Positions 1-7,454 of a stretch of DNA of 12,999 bases are shown here, in pieces. The stretch spans positions 1-12,999 of the forward strand of contig DCDD01000077.1 in the NCBI GenBank assembly GCA_002316235.1, written 5' to 3'. The DNA is from Bacteroidales bacterium UBA1064 (lineage in GTDB: Bacteria; Bacteroidota; Bacteroidia; Bacteroidales; Tenuifilaceae). The notes beneath the pieces were generated by a model. The model had not been told where the DNA came from. It saw only the letters and a program-made list of their open reading frames with translations, and made no database searches. The translations under genes and the position numbers were made by a program. Numbering within the stretch: the first letter of the stretch is position 1; every line of letters starts with the position of its first letter.

Positions 1-560
1 TGCCAGAATGTTGCCGAACGCCCCCTTCCGGAGAAGGAGTGGGCTGTTTCCGTGGCAACCGCATCGCCCTCAAGAAACCATAGGGGAACTAGCCCGGCCG
101 CTAAGCCTACTACCTGCTCCCCAAAAAGATAGTATGCCAGTCGGGATGTGCTGGAGTTGAGCGCATACATTTGCTTAACGTGGCGCATCTCGTGTAAAGC
201 AAGTTGGCTACTCCAGGGTTGAGCGTAACCATCGGTAGATGGAAAAGTAATAAGCTCCATCCTACGTGGAGCCCATGCCACAAAACCGTTCGATAGCATG
301 GAGTTGGGATGAAGAACCACATCAATCCTTTTTGACTTCAGGTTATAGTCCCTACCGGTAAGGCTATCTGTAGTTAGTAATAAGTTTAAGTAACTAGAGG
401 CTTTATCCTCATATTCTGAAGGATATATCACCCTAATTTTTCCTGATTCGATTTGCCGCCATTTTGTGTAACCTGGCTCAACTCCTGTTTGGTAGTACTG
501 CGCTTTAGCCGCTGTTTGAATCAAAAATATGGTTGACAAAATAATAATTAATCGTCTCAT
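1..560 (-). CDS. Secreted HExxH metallopeptidase-like protein (peptidase MA-like), 3' end off the left edge
   Basis: Reading leftward from the ATG at 558-560, 186 codons stay open to the window edge, so the C-terminal part is missing. Residues 1-20 form a signal peptide (MRRL, then a hydrophobic run) ending in AKA before QYY, a good signal peptidase I site. Residues 123-127 read HEMRH, a match to the zinc-binding HExxH motif, followed about 35 residues later by WFLEGDA (161-167). The glutamate of that second motif would be the third zinc ligand of a gluzincin-type site. GRGR follows at 178-181. This layout fits the peptidase MA-like class of exported Bacteroidota proteins, which in my recollection are often long and carry beta-propeller repeats after the peptidase domain; that part is not visible here. 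The gene lies 32 bp downstream of the EEP gene on the same strand and is probably co-transcribed with it. Activity is inferred from the motifs only. Confidence 0.8.
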   Translation of the reverse strand, partial: MRRLIIILSTIFLIQTAAKAQYYQTGVEPGYTKWRQIESGKIRVIYPSEYEDKASSYLNLLLTTDSLTGRDYNLKSKRIDVVLHPNSMLSNGFVAWAPRRMELITFPSTDGYAQPWSSQLALHEMRHVKQMYALNSSTSRLAYYLFGEQVVGLAAGLVPLWFLEGDAVATETAHSFSGRGRSATFW

Positions 561-592
561 TTATAAACATATATAATTACTTAAAAGGATAT

Positions 593-1843
593 TTATCGGA
601 TTTTTAGCACTTTAAAAAAGCTAACACTTCCGTCCGAAAGTGTTGCCTCGGCAATATAAATTCCCAGGCTTAATCCAGAAATATCCATGTCAACCACAGG
701 TTCAGCACCCTGGTAGCTTAGCATTTTACCACCCGTGATGCTGTAAAGATTCAATGTTACAATTGAAATGCCTTCAGGAACATGAACATGCAGCTTGTTG
801 TTTGCCGGATTATTAAAAACAAGTTTAGGCACTAGGTTGGACTTTGTGGCGGAATGTAAGGAGAAATCGGAGTAAAGGCTCATTTTGAGGGGCAGGTGAT
901 CGGAATTGTTATATAGGGCACTCAACACATCGGTAGGAACGCTATAGTTAGCAGGGTTTATTAACGATTCGTTAAAACGATTACCATCCTGTGCAATAGT
1001 CTTATAGCTGGTTATTTTTAAACCATCATTTCCGGTTGTTAAGCTGGATGAGGATAAAATAAAGTCGAATCTATCGTCCATACCACCAGTTGAATGGCAG
1101 CCGTCGGAGGTTGTATGCGTGGATTGGGTGTGAATATTTCTATAGCTGTAGTTGTTATGCCAATCCCCCACCATGCTAAGGGGGTCATAAAATCTGAACT
1201 GATTTATGCCTGTAGGAGTAGTGAAATTTACGAAAGCCCCCTCTTCTGCGCTGTATAGGTTCATATCTCCCATGAGTAAGACGTTTCCGTTTAGGTTGCT
1301 GGAAGCCAGGTAGCTCATAATTGCAGCCGATGCAGCGGTGCGATCGTCCTCGTCCGAAGGATCGCTGCCTGCTTTGAGATGGGTAATCATGCAGTACAGG
1401 AAAATAGTATCGCCCTGCACAAGGGAGGAAGTTTTTAGGTATAACTTGTAAACATTGGTTTCGCGAGGACTTGTAGGAATAACATCCTGCGATTTAAGCT
1501 CCACCTTCTCGGAGTTGAAGTATATCATGTTTGCCAGAAAGCTTCCGCTAAAATTAGCACGTTTGTACTTAGTTATGCCATTTATGTTTAGAACATTGGT
1601 TCTGATTCTCTCCACGCTCGAAACGGATGCATTTACCTCGTTAACGGTTAGTATGTCGGGCCTAGCATAGCCAATAATGGTTCGCAGATATTCGTCCTTG
1701 CTGTCAACATTGTTGTTTGCTGCCGTACACTCCTCATATTCCCGGTCGTAGTACATCAGGTTGTAATGCATGACTGTAAGCGTATCGGCAGCAGCACCAA
1801 AGGATAGAATCAAAAATATCAAAAGTTGAAATATAAATTTCAT
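593..1843 (-). CDS. Secreted endonuclease/exonuclease/phosphatase family protein with C-terminal T9SS sorting domain
   Basis: A 416-residue exported EEP-fold phosphodiesterase or nuclease. Residues 1-19 are a signal peptide. The catalytic set typical of the fold is visible in order: HYN (26-28), NEV with the metal-binding Glu at 69, THLKAG (154-159), GDMN (192-195), RFDFIL (258-263) and SDHLPL (314-319). From about residue 338 a beta-rich tail begins at NNPANNKL, continues through LSLGIYIAEA and ends FKVLKIR. This is the usual form of a T9SS type A sorting domain, so the enzyme is probably released or anchored at the cell surface. Substrate is unknown: extracellular nucleic acid is plausible, but lipid or sugar phosphates cannot be excluded. 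I chose the ATG at 1841-1843; the in-frame codon two positions upstream is TTG, and the ATG gives a cleaner signal peptide start. The gene sits 23 bp after the SUI1-family gene. Confidence 0.9.
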   Translation of the reverse strand: MKFIFQLLIFLILSFGAAADTLTVMHYNLMYYDREYEECTAANNNVDSKDEYLRTIIGYARPDILTVNEVNASVSSVERIRTNVLNINGITKYKRANFSGSFLANMIYFNSEKVELKSQDVIPTSPRETNVYKLYLKTSSLVQGDTIFLYCMITHLKAGSDPSDEDDRTAASAAIMSYLASSNLNGNVLLMGDMNLYSAEEGAFVNFTTPTGINQFRFYDPLSMVGDWHNNYSYRNIHTQSTHTTSDGCHSTGGMDDRFDFILSSSSLTTGNDGLKITSYKTIAQDGNRFNESLINPANYSVPTDVLSALYNNSDHLPLKMSLYSDFSLHSATKSNLVPKLVFNNPANNKLHVHVPEGISIVTLNLYSITGGKMLSYQGAEPVVDMDISGLSLGIYIAEATLSDGSVSFFKVLKIR

Positions 1844-1866
1844 AGTCAATGCCTTAGGGTTGTTTT

Positions 1867-2214
1867 CTAACCTGAAACTACAACATTATACCCATAAGAA
1901 CGGAGAATTGCGGCAACCTTTTGCCGCAGCTCACCCTGAATGATAATTTCTCCATCCTTAACCGATCCACCAACCCCACATCTAGATTTGAGTTGTTTCC
2001 CTAATGTGTCTAGGTCATCGTTGCTACCCCGGAATCCCTTAACTAAAGTTACGCATTTTCCACCTCTGTTTTTCCGTTCAATGCATACCACCAATTTTTG
2101 CTTTTCGGGCGAAATACTTTCTTGCTCCGGTTGCATTTCATTACTCGCCTTAAAATCGGGGTTGGTTGAATAGGCGAACTTCAACTTGTCATTATCCTGT
2201 TCCTCTCTCTTCAT
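1867..2214 (-). CDS. yciH: SUI1/YciH (eIF1-like) translation initiation factor family protein
   Basis: A 115-residue protein with a charged, probably flexible N-terminus (1-39) and a SUI1 domain at 40-115. Family features are clear: a basic run at 47-61 (RKNRGGKCVTLVKGF), LKSRCGVGG at 75-83, VKDGEIIIQG at 85-94 and a closing strand YNVVVSG. In eukaryotes eIF1 monitors start codon choice. Bacterial YciH proteins bind the small ribosomal subunit and have been linked to initiation fidelity or stress translation, but their role in Bacteroidota is not settled. It is the first gene of the leftward cluster and stops 23 bp before the EEP gene, so the two may share a transcript although their jobs look unrelated. 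The start is the ATG at 2212-2214. The family call is secure; the cellular role is inferred. Confidence 0.93.
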   Translation of the reverse strand: MKREEQDNDKLKFAYSTNPDFKASNEMQPEQESISPEKQKLVVCIERKNRGGKCVTLVKGFRGSNDDLDTLGKQLKSRCGVGGSVKDGEIIIQGELRQKVAAILRSYGYNVVVSG

Positions 2215-2281
2215 TTTGCCTATAAATAGTTAGCTCCTGATTAATGCTACCTTAACCAGACACTCTGCTTCTGGCATGTTG

Positions 2282-2289
2282 CAAAGTTA
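2282..2289 (-). promoter_or_regulatory. Candidate -7 element of the leftward cluster
   Basis: Reading leftward this is TAACTTTG, an exact match to the Bacteroidota -7 consensus TAnnTTTG, about 67 bp upstream of the SUI1-family ATG. No TTG lies at the expected 17-23 bp spacing; the nearest is at 2318-2320, with a 28-bp spacer. The assignment is therefore weak. Confidence 0.35.
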
Positions 2290-2428
2290 TGCGCAAAGTT
2301 TAATAAATGTTAGTAATCAACCTTAAAGAGCTGCTAATGGTAAAGTAAATTTTTGTGGTTTTCGTTGGTAGCAGATGGTTAGCCCAAAGATTTCAGCATT
2401 TTTCAAACCATTATTCTTCTAAAAATTC

Positions 2429-2436
2429 TACATTTG
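2429..2436 (+). promoter_or_regulatory. Candidate -7 element upstream of the DUF2723 gene
   Basis: TACATTTG matches the Bacteroidota TAnnTTTG -7 consensus exactly and lies 42 bp before the ATG at 2479, a normal leader length. No TTG is found 17-23 bp upstream, so only half of the promoter is supported. Together with the leftward candidate it would make 2215-2478 a divergent promoter region. Confidence 0.4.
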
Positions 2437-2478
2437 TTGCCATAATTGTGTTAAATTGTTTGCAAAACCAACTTTCCT

Positions 2479-5400
2479 ATGGGAAAATTCAAAAAAGTAA
2501 ACAACATTACTGGTTGGATAGTATTTGCTATTTCAGCAGTAGTGTACCTTTTGACTATTGAACCTACCGCAAGTTTTTGGGACTGCGGGGAATTCATCGC
2601 CACAGCCTTTAAACAAGAAGTGGGTCATCCTCCTGGTGCGCCTCTTTTTATGATGATTGCCCGTTTCTTTACCCTGTTTGCATCCGATGTTACGAAGGTG
2701 GCAGCATTGGTAAATGCCATGTCGGCATTAGCTAGTGCCTTTACAATCCTGTTTCTTTTTTGGACCATCACCCATCTTGCCCGCAAGCTAATCATCAAAG
2801 ATGCCGAAAATATTTCTACCGGAAATCTTGTTGCTGTTATGGCAAGCGGAGTAGTAGGTGCACTTGCCTATACTTTTTCCGACACTTTCTGGTTCTCGGC
2901 CGTAGAGGGCGAGGTTTACGCCATGTCATCGTTCTTTACCGCCATTGTTTTCTGGGCAATGTTAAAGTGGGAAGAGGTTGCTGATGAGCCCCATTCCAAC
3001 CGCTGGCTGATTTTTATTGCCTACATGATGGGATTATCCATTGGCGTTCACCTGCTCAACCTGCTCACCATTCCGGCGCTCGCATTTATTTACTACTACA
3101 AAAAATACAAGCCTACGCGCAACGGTATTTTTGTGGCCCTGCTAGTTTCAGCTGTTATCCTGGTGGCGATACTTTACATTATAATCCCCGGAACATTTAA
3201 ACTTGGCTCCCTCTTTGAGCTAATGTTTGTTAATGGGTTTGGATTACCCTACTTCAGCGGGCTGATTTTCTACTTCATACTACTATTTACCCTTATTGCA
3301 TGGGGAATTTACAACTCCCATAAAAAGAAGAAAGTGCTGCTAAACACGGTGCTCGTCTCGGTTGCAGCAATATTGATTGGCTACTCCTCCTATGGCATGA
3401 TAATCCTCAGGGCAAATGCTAACACGCCGATTAACGAAAACAACCCATCCAATGTTTTCTCCCTAATTAACTACCTTAACCGTGAACAATACGGAGATAG
3501 GCCTTTGTTTTACGGACAATACTACAATGCCCCCGTTACAGGAAGTAAGGATAAAACAACACGCATACCCAAGAACGGCAAGTATGTTGAAACCTACTTA
3601 AAAACTACATACAATTTTGACGACCAGTTCAAAACAATTTTCCCCAGGATGTACAGCCCACAGGGCGACCATGTTGAAGAGTATAAGAAATGGGCAAATA
3701 TTGAAGGGCGACCCATTAAGGTGAGAAACCAAAATGGGGAAGAAGAAATTCGAAACGTTCCCACCTTCGGTGAAAATCTCCTGTTCTTTTTCCGCTACCA
3801 AGTAGGGCACATGTACATGCGCTACTTTATGTGGAATTTCGTGGGCCGTCAGGACGATGTTCAGAGCAATGGCGGAATTGAGCATGGGAACTGGATTAGC
3901 GGAATTAAACCAATTGACGCCATCTTCCTGGGTAACCAGAACGAGCTAACCGATAACATGAAGAACCACCCCTCTCGCAATACCTACTATTTTCTCCCCC
4001 TAATTCTCGGCCTCATAGGTATTTACTACCAACTATTTACCAAACGCGATAGGCGCAACTCCTTTGTTGTTTTCCTTCTGTTTTTTCTCACCGGGTTAGC
4101 CATAGTTGTTTACTTAAACCAAACCCCGTTGCAACCCCGCGAACGTGACTACGCCTATGCCGGGTCATTTTATGCTTTCACAATATGGATTGGGCTTGGG
4201 GTGCTGGCAGTTTACGAATGGATTCAAAAAATTGCTCCCTCTACCGCATCTGCTGCTGCAGCAGGAATGGTTTGTCTTAGCGTGCCAATTATCATGGGAA
4301 CTCAAAATTGGGACGACCACGACCGTTCTGGACGTTACACCGCAAGGGACTTCGCTGCAAACTATCTCAATTCTTGCGCACCAAACGCCATTCTATTCAC
4401 CAATGGCGATAATGACACATTTCCCCTTTGGTATGCGCAGGAAGTAGAGGGAATACGAACGGATGTACGGGTGGTTAACCTCAGCCTGCTTGGAACCGAC
4501 TGGTATATTGACCAAATGAAGTGCCAATGTTACGACTCCAAACCACTGCCAATTTCGATGAAACATGAACAGTATGTTCAGGGAACCCGCGATATTGTAT
4601 ACATCTATAACCGTCTGAACGATACGGTTGAACTTAAAAACCTGTTAAACTTTGTGCTGAGCGACGATAAGTCCACCAAACTCCAAATCCCTGGCGAATC
4701 GCCAATTGACTATATTCCAGCCAGTAGGGTTAAAGTTTCTGTAAATAAGGCTGCGGTCATTAAAAACGGCACTGTAAACCTGAAGGATTCTTCGCTTATT
4801 GTGTCGTCCATGGCATGGTCTCTTAAAGGTCAGTACCTTCAGAAAAGCGCGCTGGCCATTCTGGATATCATTACCAACAATAACTGGGAGCGTCCGATTT
4901 ACTTCGTTTCGCCTTACGGCGATGGGGATATAGGAATTGCCGATTACCTTCAGCTTGAGGGTTTTGCCTACAGGCTGGTTCCTATTAAAACAAGCGGTAG
5001 GGATTTTCTTTCTGTAGGAAGAATAGATACCGATATTCTCTACAACAACCTGATGAACAAGTTTTCGTGGGGAAGAATGAACGAACCTGATGTTTTCATT
5101 GATTACAACAACCAACGTACGGCAATCGTTCTAAAGCTCCGCAACACATTCAGCAGGCTTGCTCAACAGCTAATTTCCGAGGGGAAAAAGGACTCTGCTC
5201 TGGTTGTTCTTGATAAGATAACCAAGCTTATGCCTCACGAAAAATATCCCTACGACTTCTTCATGTTCGACATTGCCGAAGCATACTACAAGCTCAACCA
5301 AACCGAAACAGCCAACAAGATATTGGACAAGTACGCCGATGTTACCCTTCAATCGCTTCGCTACCAGTTAAGCCTGGGCGATAAGTACAGGGATTACAAC

Positions 5401-5538
5401 AATTACGATCTCCGTCTTAACATTCAAACCCTGCAGGAACTTGCTTCCCTTGCCGATAGCTACGGGCAGGTTGAGCTGAAGACCAAGATAGAAAACGGTT
5501 TAAATCAGCACTATAGTAAGCTTGTTAATGTCAAATAA
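2479..5538 (+). CDS. DUF2723 / GT117-type polytopic membrane protein, putative protein O-mannosyltransferase
   Basis: A 1019-residue protein. The N-terminal half is a GT-C-like membrane domain. A first helix (about 11-27) is followed by an outer loop with FWDCGEF at 33-39 and GHPPGAPLF at 49-57, the hallmark of the family; the acidic residues are the likely catalytic candidates. More hydrophobic segments lie near 79-100, 117-135, 150-163, 176-206, 215-236, 258-278, 288-310, 502-520, 527-547, 562-581 and 590-606. A soluble region follows (about 610-1019), with TNGDNDTFPLWYAQ at 641-654 and an alpha-helical, TPR-like tail from about 885. The family (PF11028) includes vertebrate TMEM260, reported to O-mannosylate proteins; donor and acceptor in Bacteroidota are less certain. 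I infer that it glycosylates exported proteins using a lipid-linked sugar. The length is normal for Bacteroidota members. It lies 85 bp before atpD, which has its own promoter, so it is probably a separate unit. Confidence 0.9.
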   Translation: MGKFKKVNNITGWIVFAISAVVYLLTIEPTASFWDCGEFIATAFKQEVGHPPGAPLFMMIARFFTLFASDVTKVAALVNAMSALASAFTILFLFWTITHLARKLIIKDAENISTGNLVAVMASGVVGALAYTFSDTFWFSAVEGEVYAMSSFFTAIVFWAMLKWEEVADEPHSNRWLIFIAYMMGLSIGVHLLNLLTIPALAFIYYYKKYKPTRNGIFVALLVSAVILVAILYIIIPGTFKLGSLFELMFVNGFGLPYFSGLIFYFILLFTLIAWGIYNSHKKKKVLLNTVLVSVAAILIGYSSYGMIILRANANTPINENNPSNVFSLINYLNREQYGDRPLFYGQYYNAPVTGSKDKTTRIPKNGKYVETYLKTTYNFDDQFKTIFPRMYSPQGDHVEEYKKWANIEGRPIKVRNQNGEEEIRNVPTFGENLLFFFRYQVGHMYMRYFMWNFVGRQDDVQSNGGIEHGNWISGIKPIDAIFLGNQNELTDNMKNHPSRNTYYFLPLILGLIGIYYQLFTKRDRRNSFVVFLLFFLTGLAIVVYLNQTPLQPRERDYAYAGSFYAFTIWIGLGVLAVYEWIQKIAPSTASAAAAGMVCLSVPIIMGTQNWDDHDRSGRYTARDFAANYLNSCAPNAILFTNGDNDTFPLWYAQEVEGIRTDVRVVNLSLLGTDWYIDQMKCQCYDSKPLPISMKHEQYVQGTRDIVYIYNRLNDTVELKNLLNFVLSDDKSTKLQIPGESPIDYIPASRVKVSVNKAAVIKNGTVNLKDSSLIVSSMAWSLKGQYLQKSALAILDIITNNNWERPIYFVSPYGDGDIGIADYLQLEGFAYRLVPIKTSGRDFLSVGRIDTDILYNNLMNKFSWGRMNEPDVFIDYNNQRTAIVLKLRNTFSRLAQQLISEGKKDSALVVLDKITKLMPHEKYPYDFFMFDIAEAYYKLNQTETANKILDKYADVTLQSLRYQLSLGDKYRDYNNYDLRLNIQTLQELASLADSYGQVELKTKIENGLNQHYSKLVNVK

Positions 5539-5567
5539 ATAGTGCGCTGAAATAAAAAATCATCGTT

Positions 5568-5601
5568 TTGGTTTAATCAATTATTTTTGTTGATACCTTT
5601 G
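5568..5601 (+). promoter_or_regulatory. Promoter of atpDC
   Basis: TTG at 5568-5570 (within TTTTG), a 23-bp spacer, then TACCTTTG at 5594-5601, an exact TAnnTTTG -7 match. Transcription would start near 5608, leaving a short leader before the atpD ATG at 5624. This is one of the two best promoter matches in the window. It implies that atpD is transcribed independently of the DUF2723 gene. Confidence 0.6.
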
Positions 5602-5623
5602 AGCTTTAAGAAAAATTCATCAT

Positions 5624-7135
5624 ATGGCAGAACTAGCTGGTGAAATTGTTCAGATTATTGGGCCTGTTGTTGATGTTTCATTTGAAAACAGCAACGGGAA
5701 GTTGCCTTCAATCAATGAAGCGTTAGAATTAAGGAGAACCGATCATTCTGTTTTAGTTCTTGAATGCCAACAGCATATAGGAGAAAACACCATCCGTGCT
5801 GTTGCCATGGACTCCACCGATGGACTTTCACGTGGAATGAAGGTTAAAGCAACCGGAAAGTCTATAACAATGCCCGTTGGTGAACAGGTTAGGGGTCGTT
5901 TACTTAATGTTATTGGGGATTCCATTGATGGCCTTTCAACGTTGAACCGTGAGGCAGACTACCAAATCCACAGTGCTCCACCTAAATTTGATGAGCTCCG
6001 TCCAGAAAAAGAAGTCCTTTTTACTGGAATTAAGGTAATTGACCTACTTGAACCCTACTCTAAGGGTGGTAAGATTGGACTATTTGGTGGTGCAGGTGTA
6101 GGAAAAACCGTCATCATCATGGAGCTTATTAACAATATTGCCAAAGGGTATAGCGGAATGTCTGTTTTTGCTGGCGTTGGAGAGCGCACCCGCGAAGGAA
6201 ATGACCTCTTGCGCGAAATGATTGAATCCGATGTAATACGTTACGGCGAGGAATTTAAACAAACCATGAAGGAGGGTGGATGGGACCTCACAAAGGTTGA
6301 CACCGATGAGCTAAGAAAATCACAAGCTACCCTCATTTTTGGTCAAATGAACGAACCACCCGGTGCTCGTGCAACCGTTGCTCTTTCAGGCCTTACTGTT
6401 GCTGAATCGTTCCGTGATGGGGGAAGTGGTGAAAAAGGTAACGATATTCTCTTCTTTATTGATAATATCTTCCGTTTTACCCAGGCCGGATCTGAAGTTT
6501 CTGCCTTGCTGGGGCGTATGCCCTCGGCTGTAGGCTACCAACCAACACTATCAACCGAGATGGGGTTAATGCAGGAAAGAATTACCTCAACAAAACGAGG
6601 TTCTATCACCTCGGTGCAGGCTATATATGTTCCTGCAGACGACCTTACCGACCCTGCTCCTGCGACTACCTTTGCTCACCTTGATGCTACTACCGTTTTA
6701 GACCGCAAAATAGCCGAGCTGGGAATTTCCCCCGCCGTGAACCCTCTTGACTCAACCTCGAGAATACTTACCCCCGATGTTGTGGGAGAAGAACACTACA
6801 ACACTGCGCAACGGGTAAAAAATCTTCTTCAGCGCTATCAGGAGCTTCAGGATATTATTGCAATCTTGGGTATGGATGAGCTGTCGGAGGAGGATAAACT
6901 TATTGTGCACCGAGCCCGTAGGGTTCAAAGGTTCCTCTCCCAACCATTTCATGTTGCCGAAGCTTTTACAGGAACAAAGGGCGTTATGGTAAATATTAAC
7001 GACACCATCAAGGGATTTAACATGATTATGGATGGTGAGGTTGATAAGTACCCTGAAGCGGCTTTTAACCTTGTTGGTACCATTGAAGAGGCTATTGAGA
7101 AAGGAGAGCGCCTGTTGAAAGAGGCTAAAGCGTAA
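5624..7135 (+). CDS. atpD: F0F1 ATP synthase subunit beta
   Basis: The 503-residue catalytic beta subunit of the F1 sector, which makes or hydrolyses ATP at the inner membrane coupled to proton (or sodium) flow. Clear motifs: Walker A GGAGVGKT at 155-162, the catalytic glutamate in GERTREG (186-192), Walker B ILFFID at 275-280, PSAVGYQPTLS at 300-310, the alpha/beta signature PAVNPLDSTS at 370-379, and DELSEED at 418-424 for contact with gamma and epsilon. At about 205-236, between the MIESDVI and FGQMNEPPG segments, there is an insert of roughly 30 residues absent from the E. coli subunit. Such inserts are characteristic of Bacteroidota beta subunits and explain the length of 503 instead of about 460. 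atpC follows after 58 bp and the pair is presumably one transcript. No other F-ATPase genes are present nearby. Confidence 0.99.
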   Translation: MAELAGEIVQIIGPVVDVSFENSNGKLPSINEALELRRTDHSVLVLECQQHIGENTIRAVAMDSTDGLSRGMKVKATGKSITMPVGEQVRGRLLNVIGDSIDGLSTLNREADYQIHSAPPKFDELRPEKEVLFTGIKVIDLLEPYSKGGKIGLFGGAGVGKTVIIMELINNIAKGYSGMSVFAGVGERTREGNDLLREMIESDVIRYGEEFKQTMKEGGWDLTKVDTDELRKSQATLIFGQMNEPPGARATVALSGLTVAESFRDGGSGEKGNDILFFIDNIFRFTQAGSEVSALLGRMPSAVGYQPTLSTEMGLMQERITSTKRGSITSVQAIYVPADDLTDPAPATTFAHLDATTVLDRKIAELGISPAVNPLDSTSRILTPDVVGEEHYNTAQRVKNLLQRYQELQDIIAILGMDELSEEDKLIVHRARRVQRFLSQPFHVAEAFTGTKGVMVNINDTIKGFNMIMDGEVDKYPEAAFNLVGTIEEAIEKGERLLKEAKA

Positions 7136-7183
7136 CACCTTTACCGACTACAATAAGAGAGTATTTTAGACCTGAACTAATAT

Positions 7184-7190
7184 AGAAGGG
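7184..7190 (+). promoter_or_regulatory. Shine-Dalgarno-like site of atpC
   Basis: AGAAGGG ends 3 bp before the ATG at 7194. Purine-rich ribosome binding sites are uncommon in front of genes in this phylum, and the other genes here lack an obvious one. It supports 7194 as the atpC start, although the spacing is short. Confidence 0.4.
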
Positions 7191-7193
7191 CAA

Positions 7194-7454
7194 ATGGTTT
7201 GCGACTTGATTTCACCCGAGAGGAACATCAAGGTTGAAAATGTGAACTACGTCAAGGTACCTGGGACAAAGGGTTCGTTTGGCATTCTAAAAAAGCATGC
7301 TCCAATTGTTTCATCACTGGAACCCGGAGCTGTTAAAGTTATCCTTGACGATAAAACTAAACTTCTTTTTGCAATACCTTCAGGTGGTTTTGTTGAAGTA
7401 ACTGACGATCGGGTTACAATCATTGCCGAAGAGGTGCTGCAGCAACCCGAATAG
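7194..7454 (+). CDS. atpC: F0F1 ATP synthase subunit epsilon, short form
   Basis: An 86-residue protein equivalent to the N-terminal beta-sandwich of the epsilon subunit, which sits on the central stalk and contacts gamma and the c-ring. Family signs are LISPERNIK at the start, VPGTKGSFGILKKHAPIVSSLEPG at about 22-45 (the conserved G-x-x-G-x-x-x-x-L-x-x-H-A-P pattern) and AIPSGGFVEV at 60-69, followed by DDRVTIIAEE. The C-terminal two-helix domain of the 139-residue E. coli protein is absent. In E. coli that domain restrains ATP hydrolysis; epsilon subunits of about 80-90 residues are the usual form in Bacteroidota, so this is probably normal and not a truncation. The gene is the second of the atpDC pair. 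The next gene downstream is not atpB, so the rest of the F-ATPase must be encoded elsewhere. Confidence 0.96.
   Translation: MVCDLISPERNIKVENVNYVKVPGTKGSFGILKKHAPIVSSLEPGAVKVILDDKTKLLFAIPSGGFVEVTDDRVTIIAEEVLQQPE

Noticed and set aside
110..325. 71-codon frame on the minus strand near the left edge
   Set aside because: It is out of frame with the 186-codon reading that begins at 560 and carries the signal peptide and HExxH motif.
4645..5115. 156-codon open frame on the minus strand inside the DUF2723 gene
   Set aside because: It lies wholly opposite a gene with clear family motifs, and its product shows no recognisable domain or signal.
6752..7138. 128-codon open frame on the minus strand opposite the end of atpD
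   Set aside because: atpD is certain here, and the reverse-frame product has no family features.
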